Assembly: GCA_008000375.1 (NCBI GenBank)
Contig: SMOI01000435.1
Location: 1-24,105, forward strand
Reading direction: 5' to 3'
Source of the DNA: Poteriospumella lacustris
Taxonomy: Eukaryota > Sar > Chrysophyceae > Chromulinales > Dinobryaceae
Length of the DNA: 24,105 nucleotides
Position 1 is the first letter of the stretch, and each line of letters starts with the position of its first letter. The notes under the pieces are model-generated. The model worked only from the letters and a program-made list of their open reading frames with translations. It was not told where the DNA came from and made no database searches. The position numbers were made by a program, and so were the translations under genes. This document shows positions 1 to 9,307 of this stretch, one piece after another.

Positions 1-398
1 GGTGAGTACGACCTGTGTCATCGGCTCGTGCTTCACGGGTCGTCATGGTGGACATGGGTTGTCTGTCAATGGGATGACTTCGGGAAACTGCTACCGCTCA
101 TATGAATATCCTGTAATTCCTTCTTCAGCAATAAGGGACCCCAACTAACAGTTGGCGGTCAACTTATTCTTACATACTCCGTCTGGGGCGGGGCAAAGTT
201 GATCTCTGTACCACGTACAGCTGCAGTCGGTTCAAGGCTTGCACCTGTTGCCAGTTCAGACTGAAGAATGTGCAATTGCCCGTGGCAGCAGTTCCCAGCG
301 CTCTTTATTTGTGATCGTTTGTATGTTAGCCACTGAAGTGAACTGGACATTCATATGGGCAGTTTCCGTAGAGTTTCCATTCACAGAGAACCTACAGT
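1..398. other. Intergenic or intronic DNA at window start, no gene seen
   Basis: No convincing coding region. The window opens with GGTGAGT at positions 1-7, which looks like a splice donor on the + strand, so the first bases could be an exon edge of a gene lying mostly outside the window; this cannot be tested here. Short open frames on both strands lack recognisable domains and overlap one another. The 3' part is the presumed promoter of the repeat-protein gene that starts at 399. Confidence 0.4.
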
Positions 399-1334
399 AT
401 GTCCGCCATGCCGACCCCTCAAATACTCACTCGCAATCCGATCACGACGGTATTGGACTTGTGTCTCTTTCGCGTGGTCAGCGATCGTTGTGGAGGCCGT
501 GTCTTGCCGTTTGGCGTGCGGCAGATAATCAAGGACTATGTCTGGGCGTCGTTTGACAACGACACGATACGAGAGGCAGTGGAGCTGTGGTGCAGCGACC
601 GAACGATCGCGTTTCAACGGTACGGTGACATCAACGATTGGGACGTGAGCCAAGTTACCGAAATGACTACCCTCTTCCGCCGTACCAACTTCAATGATAA
701 CATCGACCGTTGGGACGTACGGAACGTCACATCGATGGACCGCATGTTTTACTGTGCGACTGACTTTAACCAGCCGTTGGACACATGGGATGTGAGTCGG
801 GTGACGACTATGGACAGCATGTTTGGAGGTGCCATCTCGTTTGACCAGTCATTATCCTCCTGGGACGTTAGCCGTGTCACCAACATGCATTGTCTATTCT
901 CTGGTGCCACGGCGTTTAACCAGCCACTGGCCAGTTGGAATGTTAGCCAGGTCACCAATATGGTCAACATATTCTCTCGTGCTGTATTGTTTAACCAGCC
1001 CTTGTCTACGTGGAACGTCAGTCGAGTAAAGGATATGACGGGAATGTTTTATTGCGCCAGTTCGTTCAATCAACCAGTGGCGATGTGGGATGTTCGGGAG
1101 GTCACCAATATGAGTTTCATGTTCAACAGAGCCTCGTCGTTCAACCAGCCGCTGGGGATGTGGAATGTGAGCCAGGTCACCAATATGGCCTACATGTTTC
1201 ACAGAGCCGTGTTGTTTAATCAACCATTGGACACGTGGGATACACGTCGTGACGTGGATAGGAACAAAATGTTGGAGGGGGCTACGTCGTTTCAACAGGC
1301 GTTGCCAGAGGCGTGGCAAAGTCCAGTAAGCTAG
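399..1334 (+). CDS. BspA-type (DUF285) leucine-rich repeat protein
   Basis: Single-exon protein of 311 residues. Residues 78-302 are nine consecutive 25-residue repeats with consensus W(D/N)VS-x-VT-x-M-x-x-MF-x-x-A-x-x-FNQPL, the signature of the BspA-like / 'mycoplasma DUF285' leucine-rich repeat family. These repeats form solenoids used for protein-protein contact, often at cell surfaces in bacteria, and are expanded in several protist and algal genomes. The roughly 75-residue N-terminus is not repetitive; it has a hydrophobic patch near residues 18-26 but no clear signal peptide, membrane anchor or C-terminal sorting signal, so location is unknown. The ninth repeat is degenerate (its VS/VT positions are lost) and acts as a cap. 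The start at 399 gives the longest frame; a second ATG follows three codons later. Partner and function cannot be inferred. Confidence 0.88.
   Translation: MSAMPTPQILTRNPITTVLDLCLFRVVSDRCGGRVLPFGVRQIIKDYVWASFDNDTIREAVELWCSDRTIAFQRYGDINDWDVSQVTEMTTLFRRTNFNDNIDRWDVRNVTSMDRMFYCATDFNQPLDTWDVSRVTTMDSMFGGAISFDQSLSSWDVSRVTNMHCLFSGATAFNQPLASWNVSQVTNMVNIFSRAVLFNQPLSTWNVSRVKDMTGMFYCASSFNQPVAMWDVREVTNMSFMFNRASSFNQPLGMWNVSQVTNMAYMFHRAVLFNQPLDTWDTRRDVDRNKMLEGATSFQQALPEAWQSPVS
630..1304 (+). repeat. Nine tandem 75-bp coding repeats
   Basis: Nine back-to-back units of exactly 75 bp (25 codons) encode the leucine-rich solenoid. No unit has an indel. Units differ at many synonymous and surface positions, while the Trp, Val-Thr, Met, Phe and Asn-Gln-Pro positions are kept, so the array is diverged and under protein-level constraint rather than freshly amplified. 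Confidence 0.85.
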
Positions 1335-1920
1335 AGAGGATCTATAGGTGCACCTAATGCTTGAGGGGTGAGGAATTTACCCCCTCAGAACATACAAAGC
1401 TCAGTAATTGAAACAGACGTGTAATCCTCAGGCTTCGACAAGGTGATCAACAGTGACTGTCACGTCGTGGTCGGAAGCTGGTTTTTTGGTTTCCATTCTC
1501 AATATGCAGGTCACCTTCACGAAGCTCCATTTCACTGTGCTCGGCGGGTACAATGTTATTACGGGCAGTTGTGTTTTGATCTATATTTTAAGGCCCAAAT
1601 GGGTTCAATAAAATGAATCTGGACGCTAAGCCCTAATGTCCCAACAAAACGGTACCCCGCCCCCGCCCCATCTTGTTTCCATCCTCATCGTCATCAATCT
1701 CTACAATCAATCTCTACAAGTACAGTTACACAACTGTATTCGAAAAAGAAACCTGCGGTATCGCCGCATCCTGTGGGAGATGGGAGACGCGACGATGATG
1801 ATGGCGGCGAGAAACTTCCTGCTGCCACCATCAGTTTCCTCGATGAGTGAATTCTCCACTGTTCCAGTCGTCATCACGGTTCGTGTAAGGTAACCACTAT
1901 CAAACACTTACGAAATAAAA
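1335..1920. other. Intergenic region with a candidate poly(A) signal
   Basis: 586 bp between two + strand genes. AATAAA at 1607-1612 is a possible polyadenylation signal for the repeat-protein gene, though it lies about 270 bp after the stop. An 85-codon frame at 1636-1893 has no recognisable domain and is not called. The last bases before 1921 are A-rich, giving an A-rich context directly upstream of the next start codon. Confidence 0.4.
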
Positions 1921-4367
1921 ATGAGTGCTGCGGACGCACCAGCAAGTAATGGCGAGAGTAACGCCGAAGAACTGAAATGCTCGTTTTGTCAAGCGGTCTT
2001 TCCCAGTAAAACACAGTTGTTTCGACATCTTCCAACCCATGGAGTCGAAACGAAGTTCATGAAATTGACGAAAGTGGTATTGTTGGTTGGTTGGATTTCG
2101 AAGATCACGGAGTTTGCCGACGTATGGGTGAAGGAACAGTCCGTGGCTGATGACCGCATCATCGACGTTACCGCGCAAGAAGTGGAGAACACGCTCATAA
2201 CCGCGCTGACTCAAATGGCCCAAGAAGGAAGTGATACGGACAACGAAATCGAAAGACTAAAGGGATGCTCACGTGGCGGTGGCTACTCCCAAAGAACGTC
2301 GCTGTTGTACAGTGGAGAGCCTCATGAGCACAGCCTAAGTGACACGTTCGCATGCAATGTGAAGCCTCTTCGTGATGGGGTAACCAAAGAACAGTGGTTG
2401 GAAGATCTCAATGCAAGACTTCCAGACTTTGTCCGCGTCCATGAGTGCTACTTCTTGACGCCTCAAGCCGGACGTGAACTTCACGCAGAGACGGACTGTA
2501 CCCAGCGTCGATACGAATGCCTCTTACCATTGAAATCCATCATGCCCGATCAACACATTTCCTTACCCAATGAGCCTATTGTGCGAAGAACCCGGCACCT
2601 TGTCGCTAGCATCGAATCGGTCAACGAAAATGGCAAAATGGACTTGCGCTTCCCCGCGGACAGCGAAGACGGTCAGAAACGGGTGCATTTCTTTCGGAAA
2701 ATCAAAGCGGTCTTCAAGGCGATGGCAGGTCGACAGCGTTTTCATAACTTTGTGACAGCTGGTGCTACACCATCTGAAATCTGCACGTCTCGTAAGCTGG
2801 ACCGTATTTACCACAAAGAAATCGTTTTGATCGACGGTGAAGAGTGGATCGTTTTCAGTGTCTCCGGTGATACCCTTCTGCGCGGCCAAGTCCGCAAACT
2901 CTTGGGATTAGCCCTGTTATTAAGTCTGGATCTGTTACCGATGGAGTATTTGGAGGCGTCGATGAACCGTCTGCACGTGTTGGACGTGCCTGCCATCCCC
3001 GGTTGGTGTATCTACCTCGCAGAGTGTCGGTACGCGAATTGGGAAGCGAAGTATCCTGAATATCGCATCGATCCACGTCGCGCGGAGCCACCAGTCCATA
3101 ACGCCAGTATGCACGAATGGAATCAACGTCTGCATGCACACATCGTGCAGTTGCATCGGACCAAGGGCGACGGGTGGATGGGTGATCTCCTCCAAGTGGC
3201 TCCGGTGCTGCTCGAACGCTACCATCGGCTACGTGCCTTTTGGTACCGCGATGAAGAGAAGCTACGAACGCAATTCATGGAGCAGTTTGGGTCGTTGGAA
3301 CTAGAAGCGTCGCCGTACGAGATCGTTGTGGATCCAGCGATCGAGTCGTCGTCGCCGGTGGCCGTCGAGGACACAGTCACCGCCGCGACGACCGCCGCGA
3401 CGACCGTTGATCTTTCGCCCCCTGCGGCGGTCACCCAAGAATCAGAAGCTGGTGACGCTGAACCAGCTGTGACGGGTAAGAAAGAGAAGCGAAGAGACCA
3501 GGGACGCGCTGGCCGCAACAAGCACAAGCTGCGCAAAGGGGAGCAGCGACCGATATCCGATCGCGCGTCGCCCTCGGCCGGCGTCGATGCCGACAGTCAC
3601 AGCAAGTCACAGGCAATGATCCTCAATGGACGGTCGGATGTGGACGCCTATCGTGCGAAAATGGCTGGTTTGCGCTTTGTCCGCGTCCCCGCGGAGCGAG
3701 ACGATGTCCCCGTGATCTACCGCGAAGTGTTGCGGCTGTTGCGGGAAGCGGATCGATCGAATCAATGGCCATCGTCCTCTACCGGGCGACAAATGGTCAT
3801 CGAAACAGAGACACTCGTCGAAAACGGTGGCCGGGGTGGCTCCTTTTCTGTGGGCGCGCTGCCACGTCACATGCCGCAGCCGCGTGGCAACGAGCTGTTT
3901 CCCGGTATGTCGACCGCCTCGCGAGCACCACCAACACGACTACACTTGTCTAACGGATGCATGACTGTTGTACAGACTTGATGCGAGCGTGCTTCCACTT
4001 GGAACGTGCACTGTTGCCCGATCGTCCGCCATCTGCAACGATCGCCATCAACCGTCACGCGCAGTTTTTGCCGCATCGTGACACGGGCGCAGGGGCGGGG
4101 CAGACGAAGAGTTTGATCGTCGCGTTGGGCTGCTTTGTCGGTGGTGAAATCATCGTGGACAACGACGTTCACGACATTCGCTACCGACCGTTGGAGTTTG
4201 ACGGGTGGAACTCTATCCACTGCACGCTGCCCTTCGTGGGCGAGCGCTATTCATTGGTGTGGTTCACCCCCTTGGGGTTGACGGAGGAGGACATGTGGTG
4301 GTGGCGCGACGCAACGCCCGCAGCATCGACAACGGTGTCGGCGTCGTCCACTGAAGTCGCGAATTAG
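1921..4367 (+). CDS. C2H2 zinc finger / TruA-like pseudouridine synthase / 2OG-Fe(II) oxygenase fusion
   Basis: Two exons, 1921-3904 and 3976-4367, joined by a 71-bp phase-1 intron (GTATGT donor, CTAAC branch-like site, TACAG acceptor), giving about 791 residues. Residues 20-40 form a classical C2H2 finger (C-x2-C-x12-H-x3-H). Residues about 50-360 resemble the TruA/PUS1-PUS3 tRNA pseudouridine synthase fold, with an HAETDC-x-QRRYEC segment and a GDTLLRGQVRKLLG segment near the C-terminal end. The motif that normally reads R-T-D with the catalytic Asp reads R-T-S here (Ser127), so activity is doubtful. A basic, Ala/Thr-rich linker follows. Residues about 660-760 look like a double-stranded beta-helix dioxygenase: H695-R-D697, distal H743 and R752-Y-S754 for 2-oxoglutarate. 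An RNA-directed role is inferred, not shown. The splice junction is chosen because it restores the oxygenase frame exactly. Confidence 0.8.
3905..3975 (+). other. Phase-1 GT-AG intron in the fusion gene
   Basis: 71 bp, GTATGT at the 5' end, CTAAC about 25 bp before the TACAG acceptor. Removing it joins the long N-terminal frame to the downstream oxygenase frame through a GAC codon. It interrupts the N-terminal edge of the oxygenase domain rather than the inter-domain linker. Confidence 0.85.
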
Positions 4368-5104
4368 AAATGAGAGAAAGACGCCATGAGATGCCATCAG
4401 CTACCATACAAATCAGCTGTCCATCCTGCATAGAAACAATATATTTCATGTGATGTACCGTTGTTGCTGTTGTGCAAGTACAAGAAACAAAAAAGTGGCA
4501 CATCGCCAACCTCACAAATATTAAATAAAATACAATACTAGCTGTAACTTACTGAGCAAGTAATTCTCACATCAACATCAACATCAAAACAACTTACCTC
4601 AACATCTGACCATTGCACGTTGCTGATCACACTCACTTCGCGATGCAGAGAGTTCTTCCGTATGTCGCAACTACTGTGACGTACTTGACAATGGGTTTTT
4701 TTGGTCGAAACTGACTTGTGGTGATTTGTGATCGACGACTCTCTGTGAAGGTCCCAATTTCTGTCCTGTCATTTTTCACTCGCTTGAGGTCCATCATTTT
4801 ATGAACCCATCAATACTATATATGTTGTTATTGGACATAGTGATGAAAAGACATGAAGATTCAAAGCTCGACGATCACTTGTGCGAGGTTGGTTTGATAG
4901 GCCTTGTCCCCGGCGCCGTTTCCGAATCCTGATCCGGAAAACCACAAAATCCGATTACTTTTTCCCGTTTCTGCGCCTCAGCGGGTCTATCGGTCTATCA
5001 ACGTCAAGTGCAACATTACAACCTGTACGCTTCCCGCTCAAAATCTTGAAAGATATTGTCCTTCCAAGATTTTAAGCTCAACTGAAGTGTCATATTCATA
5101 AATA
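4368..5104. other. Intergenic region, 737 bp
   Basis: AATAAA at 4524-4529, 157 bp after the stop of the fusion gene, is a plausible poly(A) signal. Nearby is a short ATCAAC trinucleotide-like run (about 4571-4586). Overlapping open frames at 4881-5101 have no recognisable domain. The final part is probably the promoter of the NTF2-like gene at 5105. No RNA gene was seen. Confidence 0.4.
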
Positions 5105-5640
5105 ATGGAACTCGACAGTGAATCAATAGTTCGTCAGTATATTGTGGGCACTCATGGTAGCTTGCCGAACATCGATTATGCAGCTGTTGGAAGGCTACTA
5201 TCTGAGGAATTTGTGTTTTCCAATGAAGAACAAGTGCATGATAAACTCGCTTTGTTAAACTCTGTCTTTCCTGGTACAATTTGATTCTCTCTGCAGTTCT
5301 GCGCTTGTGCTTACATGACCATGTACCTGTTTGCTTGTGTTCAGGATGGTCTTCCATTGTAGAAGGTAACAGTTCTGTGATCATCCACGCTATTTGCGCA
5401 GATCACGCGTCGAATACGGTTCTTGCTCATTGGGAAACAGCTTACGACTGTTGCGACGGGGCGGTTTGGTATGGGACTGACGTGGACATCTCAGGCAAAC
5501 GGGTGACAGGCTTTCAAGTGTTTGCGCACTTCACAGTCGAGAACGGGGTGATCACCAAGATTGTGCAGCGATCTGACACAGTCACGAAGAAGCTGGGTAT
5601 TGACAGCGAAGTGCAGGCATTCAGGAACAAGAACAAGTGA
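5105..5640 (+). CDS. NTF2/SnoaL-like domain protein
   Basis: Two exons, 5105-5273 and 5345-5640, with a 71-bp phase-1 intron (donor GTACAA, a weaker match; acceptor TTCAG). The 154-residue product fits a single SnoaL/NTF2-like cone fold: an N-terminal helix-rich part with an acidic FSNEEQV turn, then strands of the pattern VIIHAIC, AHWETAY, VDISGKRVTGFQVFAHFTVENGVITKIVQ. The G-x-x-V-x-G-F-x-x-F-x-H-F-x-x-x-x-G-x-I strand pair is typical of SnoaL-like polyketide-cyclase or steroid-isomerase relatives. Such domains act as small enzymes or ligand-binding modules; the substrate cannot be named. No signal peptide. The start at 5105 is the only ATG giving a full-length domain. The gene sits 17 bp upstream of a sulfotransferase pseudogene on the same strand. 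Confidence 0.72.
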
Positions 5641-5657
5641 ACGTCAGTAGATTCAAT

Positions 5658-6246
5658 ATGACCCTGACGCAAAGAGCTTTTCGTTTCCCATCACGATGGT
5701 CAAGGGAGTGGCTTATCAAGGATCTTGTTCGATCAGTAAAATATAGGCCAAATGATAATTTCGTGGCGATATACAAAAATGTGGCACCACTTGGATGGAA
5801 CAATTAATTTTGCTTTTGTTGAATGACGGCTACACGGATAGGCTCAATACCACCTCAAAGAACACATATGTTCCCGGTGGCAAGGTGTGGCTGGAAGCAG
5901 CAGTGGACCAGGACGATCCAAAGGTGTCCATGTCGGGACCTGAGTTCTCCCGTGTCACGTGGCCGCAATTCGATGCCATGGCGGATAGACGCCTGATCAA
6001 GTCTCGGTGAGCTCACATGAATTGTTTGGTGATTGGCGATATATATCACACAATCTTTGTCGCAAACGTGCTGGATGCTTGCGTGGCGGTGTTCTGGCTT
6101 CATTCTCGTCTCATGATCGCTTTCAGGCAGCAATGATGACAATTTGTCGTCCCTGCCGGCAGCGGTCAAGGTGGTGGTCGTCAGTCGAAACCCACTGGAC
6201 GCCTGTGTAAGCAGCGACTATCACGTCTTCAACCCTTTCAAGCAAG
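5658..6246 (+). pseudogene. Sulfotransferase pseudogene (frameshifted and truncated)
   Basis: Two exon-like pieces, 5658-6006 and about 6131-6246, show PAPS-dependent sulfotransferase (Sulfotransfer_1) features. The N-terminal part reads FRFPSRWSREWL then YRPNDNFVAIY, as expected just before the 5'-phosphosulfate loop. The loop itself (CGTTWMEQ) continues in another frame after an A5 run at 5775-5779, where one base is missing relative to an open frame. The second piece carries the 3'-phosphate-binding motif VSRNPLDACVSSDYH. The 124-bp intron between them has GTGAGC and a tandem CAG/GCAG acceptor; only the distal AG (exon from 6131) keeps the frame. A donor-like GTGAGT follows at 6247, but no C-terminal half (the GxWF/W region, the RKG-type loop) was found before the convergent gene at 6590. 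A base-calling error in A5 could explain the frameshift but not the truncation. Confidence 0.75.
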
Positions 6247-6589
6247 GTGAGTTATACTGTCGCGTTGACGTGGGGCGGTGAAGGGGCCTCGCCCACGTCG
6301 TGTCGTGTTGTTTTGTGTCGGGTCGTCGTTCCTGTTAACTTCACCCGAAGGCTCTCGCACATACATACATCCGTACTCCGTACCCACATGAATCGATGTG
6401 TAGACTCGTTGAGAAGTAAGTATTTACAGTGTCGCAGTGACGCGCGTTTACTCACAGTATGTACAGGACAGCAGGGGTTGGGGGTGCGACGAGAAGAGAG
6501 GGGCGGCGAGCAGCAGCGACAGCAGCAGCGACAGCAGCGACAGCAGCGACAGTAGGGAAAGCAGCGAAAGCAGCGACAGCGAGCGGGGT
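6247..6589. other. Intergenic region between convergent units
   Basis: Holds the decayed end of the sulfotransferase unit and the 3' flank of the minus-strand cyclic-nucleotide-domain gene. I searched for a third sulfotransferase exon and found none. The right part is a purine-rich GCAGCGACA repeat listed separately. Confidence 0.45.
6508..6584. repeat. GCAGCGACA-type low-complexity repeat
   Basis: About 77 bp of imperfect AGCAGCGAC units, degenerating to AGCAGCGAAAGC and AGTAGGGAAAGC. It lies directly after the stop of the minus-strand gene, so it would be transcribed in that gene's 3' UTR as GCTGTCGCT repeats. On the + strand it creates a Ser-Asp-rich open frame that I regard as accidental. 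Confidence 0.75.
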
Positions 6590-9307
6590 TTACACCTCCG
6601 ACACGGTCTCGAGTGGTGGCAGAGGCGATGCGGACAGCGCGGCAGCCGTGTTTATATCGGGCACCAGCACATCGTCGCCACGGTCCCTACCACCACCGGC
6701 GCTACCGGCGCGACGAGAATCCGCCGTGGACGGGTCGTGTTCGTCGCGAGACACGGTACGCTTCTGGGCACGTCGTTTGCCCTTGCTCGCCAACGATCCC
6801 GCCGCCGTGATCGTGAGGAAAATCGGTGGACTCTGCTTCGCCACGAGCTGTTCCTTCAGCGACTTCATCAATTGGTTGTTCGATTTGGCACGTTTGCCAC
6901 CGGGACGAAAGGCGCCGCCGCCTGGTCCACTCATCGGAGCAGTACCTGGCGTCTTACGCATGCCATTCGCACCGGTCGGTGGCTTGGAACGTCCCATGAG
7001 CGTCTCCATACTGGACGACAGGATGTTCTTGCCATACGAGCCCATGAGCGTGCCATACCTACGCACCACACCACCAGTCAACAGTCAATCAGTCAGTGAA
7101 CAGCGCGCGGTGACACACAACCGTCGTCAACGGGGGAGTCACAGCAGTAGCATAACGTACATGGCGGGCGAATCAGTCGTGTCGATGTCTTGGTCCTTCG
7201 CCTTGTTCGCTTGTTCGTCTTCTTCCGCAATCGGATTGACCGTGCCAGGACGTAGCGTCAGCTTGCCATTCAACCACGGCAACAACGACGTGATCCGCTT
7301 GACGATCGCATCGTTCGACCGCTGCAGTTGTCGTTTGATCACTGTGTACACACGCAAACATCAGCCGTCTCAGCACGCACGCACGCACCAACGCATTGCC
7401 TCTACTTACCGTCAGCCATGCTGCGTACGATCAAGCGACTGTCGTCCAAGATCTTCTCGAAATGGGAAAAGGGAATCTTCAGAAACGTCGTTTCCCGCTC
7501 AAACACGGCCCGCAAACGATACAATCCCACGGGCGGTTTCTTCTCAACGGATGTGGCGCCAACTGCCGCTTTCTTTCCACCGCCTCCACCACCTCCTGCC
7601 GCCGCCGCGGCTGCTGCTACTGCTGCTGCTGCTTTGGGTTGATGGTATTTCGCCGCGTATTGGGCGACGAAGGTGTTGTAGTCCTCGCTGTATTTCGTGA
7701 TGACCGACGCGTCGGATCGACGCCGACCACCGCCACCACCACCGCCACGCGCAGGCGATCGCATTCCACTGGCCATACTCGACGGCGCCGCAGAATCGTT
7801 GGAGTGGAAAGGCATACCGTGTCCAGGTAAAGGTATGCCCTGGGCACTCGTATGCGGCTGTGCCATGAACGACAAGTGGCTGTACGAATTGCCCGGTACG
7901 GGTCCATTACCGCTGCTGTTGGCCGTGGTCATCAGATTCGCAGTTCGCGGTGGCGACATGGACATGCGGCGATGGTCTGCGGGTGGGAAATGATGATGCG
8001 ACGTGACACTGGGCAACGTCGACATCGATTGGTCGCTGACCGACGTGTCGTCGTCCCCGTAGCGTCCACCGGCCCCGCCACCGTCACGACCACCGAGGCC
8101 GTACTCGCCCTCCACCCCGATGGTATGGCACTCTGTCGATGGGAACATCAACGATCCAGATTCCAGTAATAAGATCGGCATCGAACGTGTCTATACAATG
8201 ATGGACAGGGACAGGGGCATGGAGATGCATCAATGATGAGTTCGCCTGCCAGCACAACGACCTGCCGCGTGGAAGCACGACTTACCATCACCACCATGGG
8301 TTTCTTGCCCTTTCGCTTACATGACAAGGCATGCACATTGTGTTGAGGATCTTCACGGTGTGCTTCAATGTCCAATCGAATGCCTCCGTCGATGATGATG
8401 TAGACACTCAAGGCTTCCTCCGGATCGAGATGCAACTCGCGACCGAAGATACCCTCGCGATAATAGCGATACGCAGGTGTACGAGCGTTTTTCGGAATGA
8501 GTCTGTATGCATCTAAGAATGCAAATAAGTCAGCGTTGATCAGCTGGCGTGTGCGTTTGTATACGCGAATGTAGAATTTGTCGTCCTCGGTGAGGTCCTC
8601 CCATCGAATACCCGAGATTTTGACCGCCTCATCGCGCATCTTCTGTTCTTCCTCCGCGGGGTCTTTGAGAACTTGGCGATGGAAATCGAATAGACTCAAT
8701 CGCATGTAGGTTCCTTTGTGCATGGAGACTTGTTTACTGTTTTCCATGGTGGTGAGATGGTCCGGTAAGTTGTCGAAATCAAAAGAATTGGGGTTCTTCA
8801 CCGCTTCATCGAACATTGACGTGGAACCAAAAATCTCGCCCACGTTGTATATGTTCTCTTCTCCATCGATTCCATCTTTGACGTGAGCTGTACCGCTCAA
8901 AACAACGTAGACAGAAGCTTTGTCCTGCGACGGGTCGATACGGAAGTAATTTGTCTCAGAAAGCTCATGCATAACCAAGAACTGACAAGCTTTCATCTGT
9001 GCTTCAGGTGTGAGCTTCTTCCAGAAGCTTAAATTGGGCAACTCAGTATGTTCTTGAACATATCGCATGGTGTGCAGTTGAAAGGCTGGATCATGCATCA
9101 ATTCAGGATTCGCTCTCACTTGCATCATCAAGGTCTTTACATGCCAGTAATTCTTTAATCGCTCAACAATCTTAGCTTTCGACGTTGTCTGATACAGTTA
9201 TCGTGTTTGTGTCATTGAAAATTGGGCCGGACAAAAGGACGAAAAACAAAACTCACCGTAATAATAGCTTTTGAGCGAAAACGACTAGCCTCCGCACCTC
9301 CTTCCAT
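6590..9307 (-). CDS. Tandem cyclic-nucleotide-binding-domain-like protein
   Basis: Five exons: (open to 9592) 9307-9257, 9188-8286, 8190-7410, 7341-7161, 7058-6590. Introns are 68, 95, 68 and 102 bp, all GT-AG with matching phases (0,0,1,2). From the ATG at 9307 the product is about 794 residues. Residues about 75-190 resemble a cNMP-binding roll (VYVVLSG then VGEIFGSTSMFDEA). Residues about 225-350 and 540-575 look like a second one (VYIIIDGG, ILLLESGS, then TFLKIPFSHFEKIL) split by about 190 Gly/Ala/Ser/Met-rich residues. Neither shows a standard phosphate-binding cassette with an R-A-A core, so nucleotide binding is uncertain. The C-terminus is basic and low-complexity. The same frame continues 5' of 9307 and encodes a 19-residue hydrophobic helix followed by KKHK, suggesting a membrane anchor, but no ATG is in frame there; the true 5' end is unresolved. 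Confidence 0.75.

Noticed and set aside
630-1304. Possible CRISPR-like or satellite array
   Set aside because: The 75-bp periodicity is wholly explained by 25-residue leucine-rich coding repeats with no spacers.
1636-1893. 85-codon + frame upstream of the fusion gene
   Set aside because: No domain, ends in a region that looks like 5' flank, and could only be a 5' UTR frame.
6437-7700. Overlapping + strand frames of 220 and 413 codons, one with Ser-Asp repeats
   Set aside because: They overlie minus-strand exons 3-5 of the cyclic-nucleotide-domain gene, whose splice phases all match. The Ser-Asp run comes from the 77-bp repeat.
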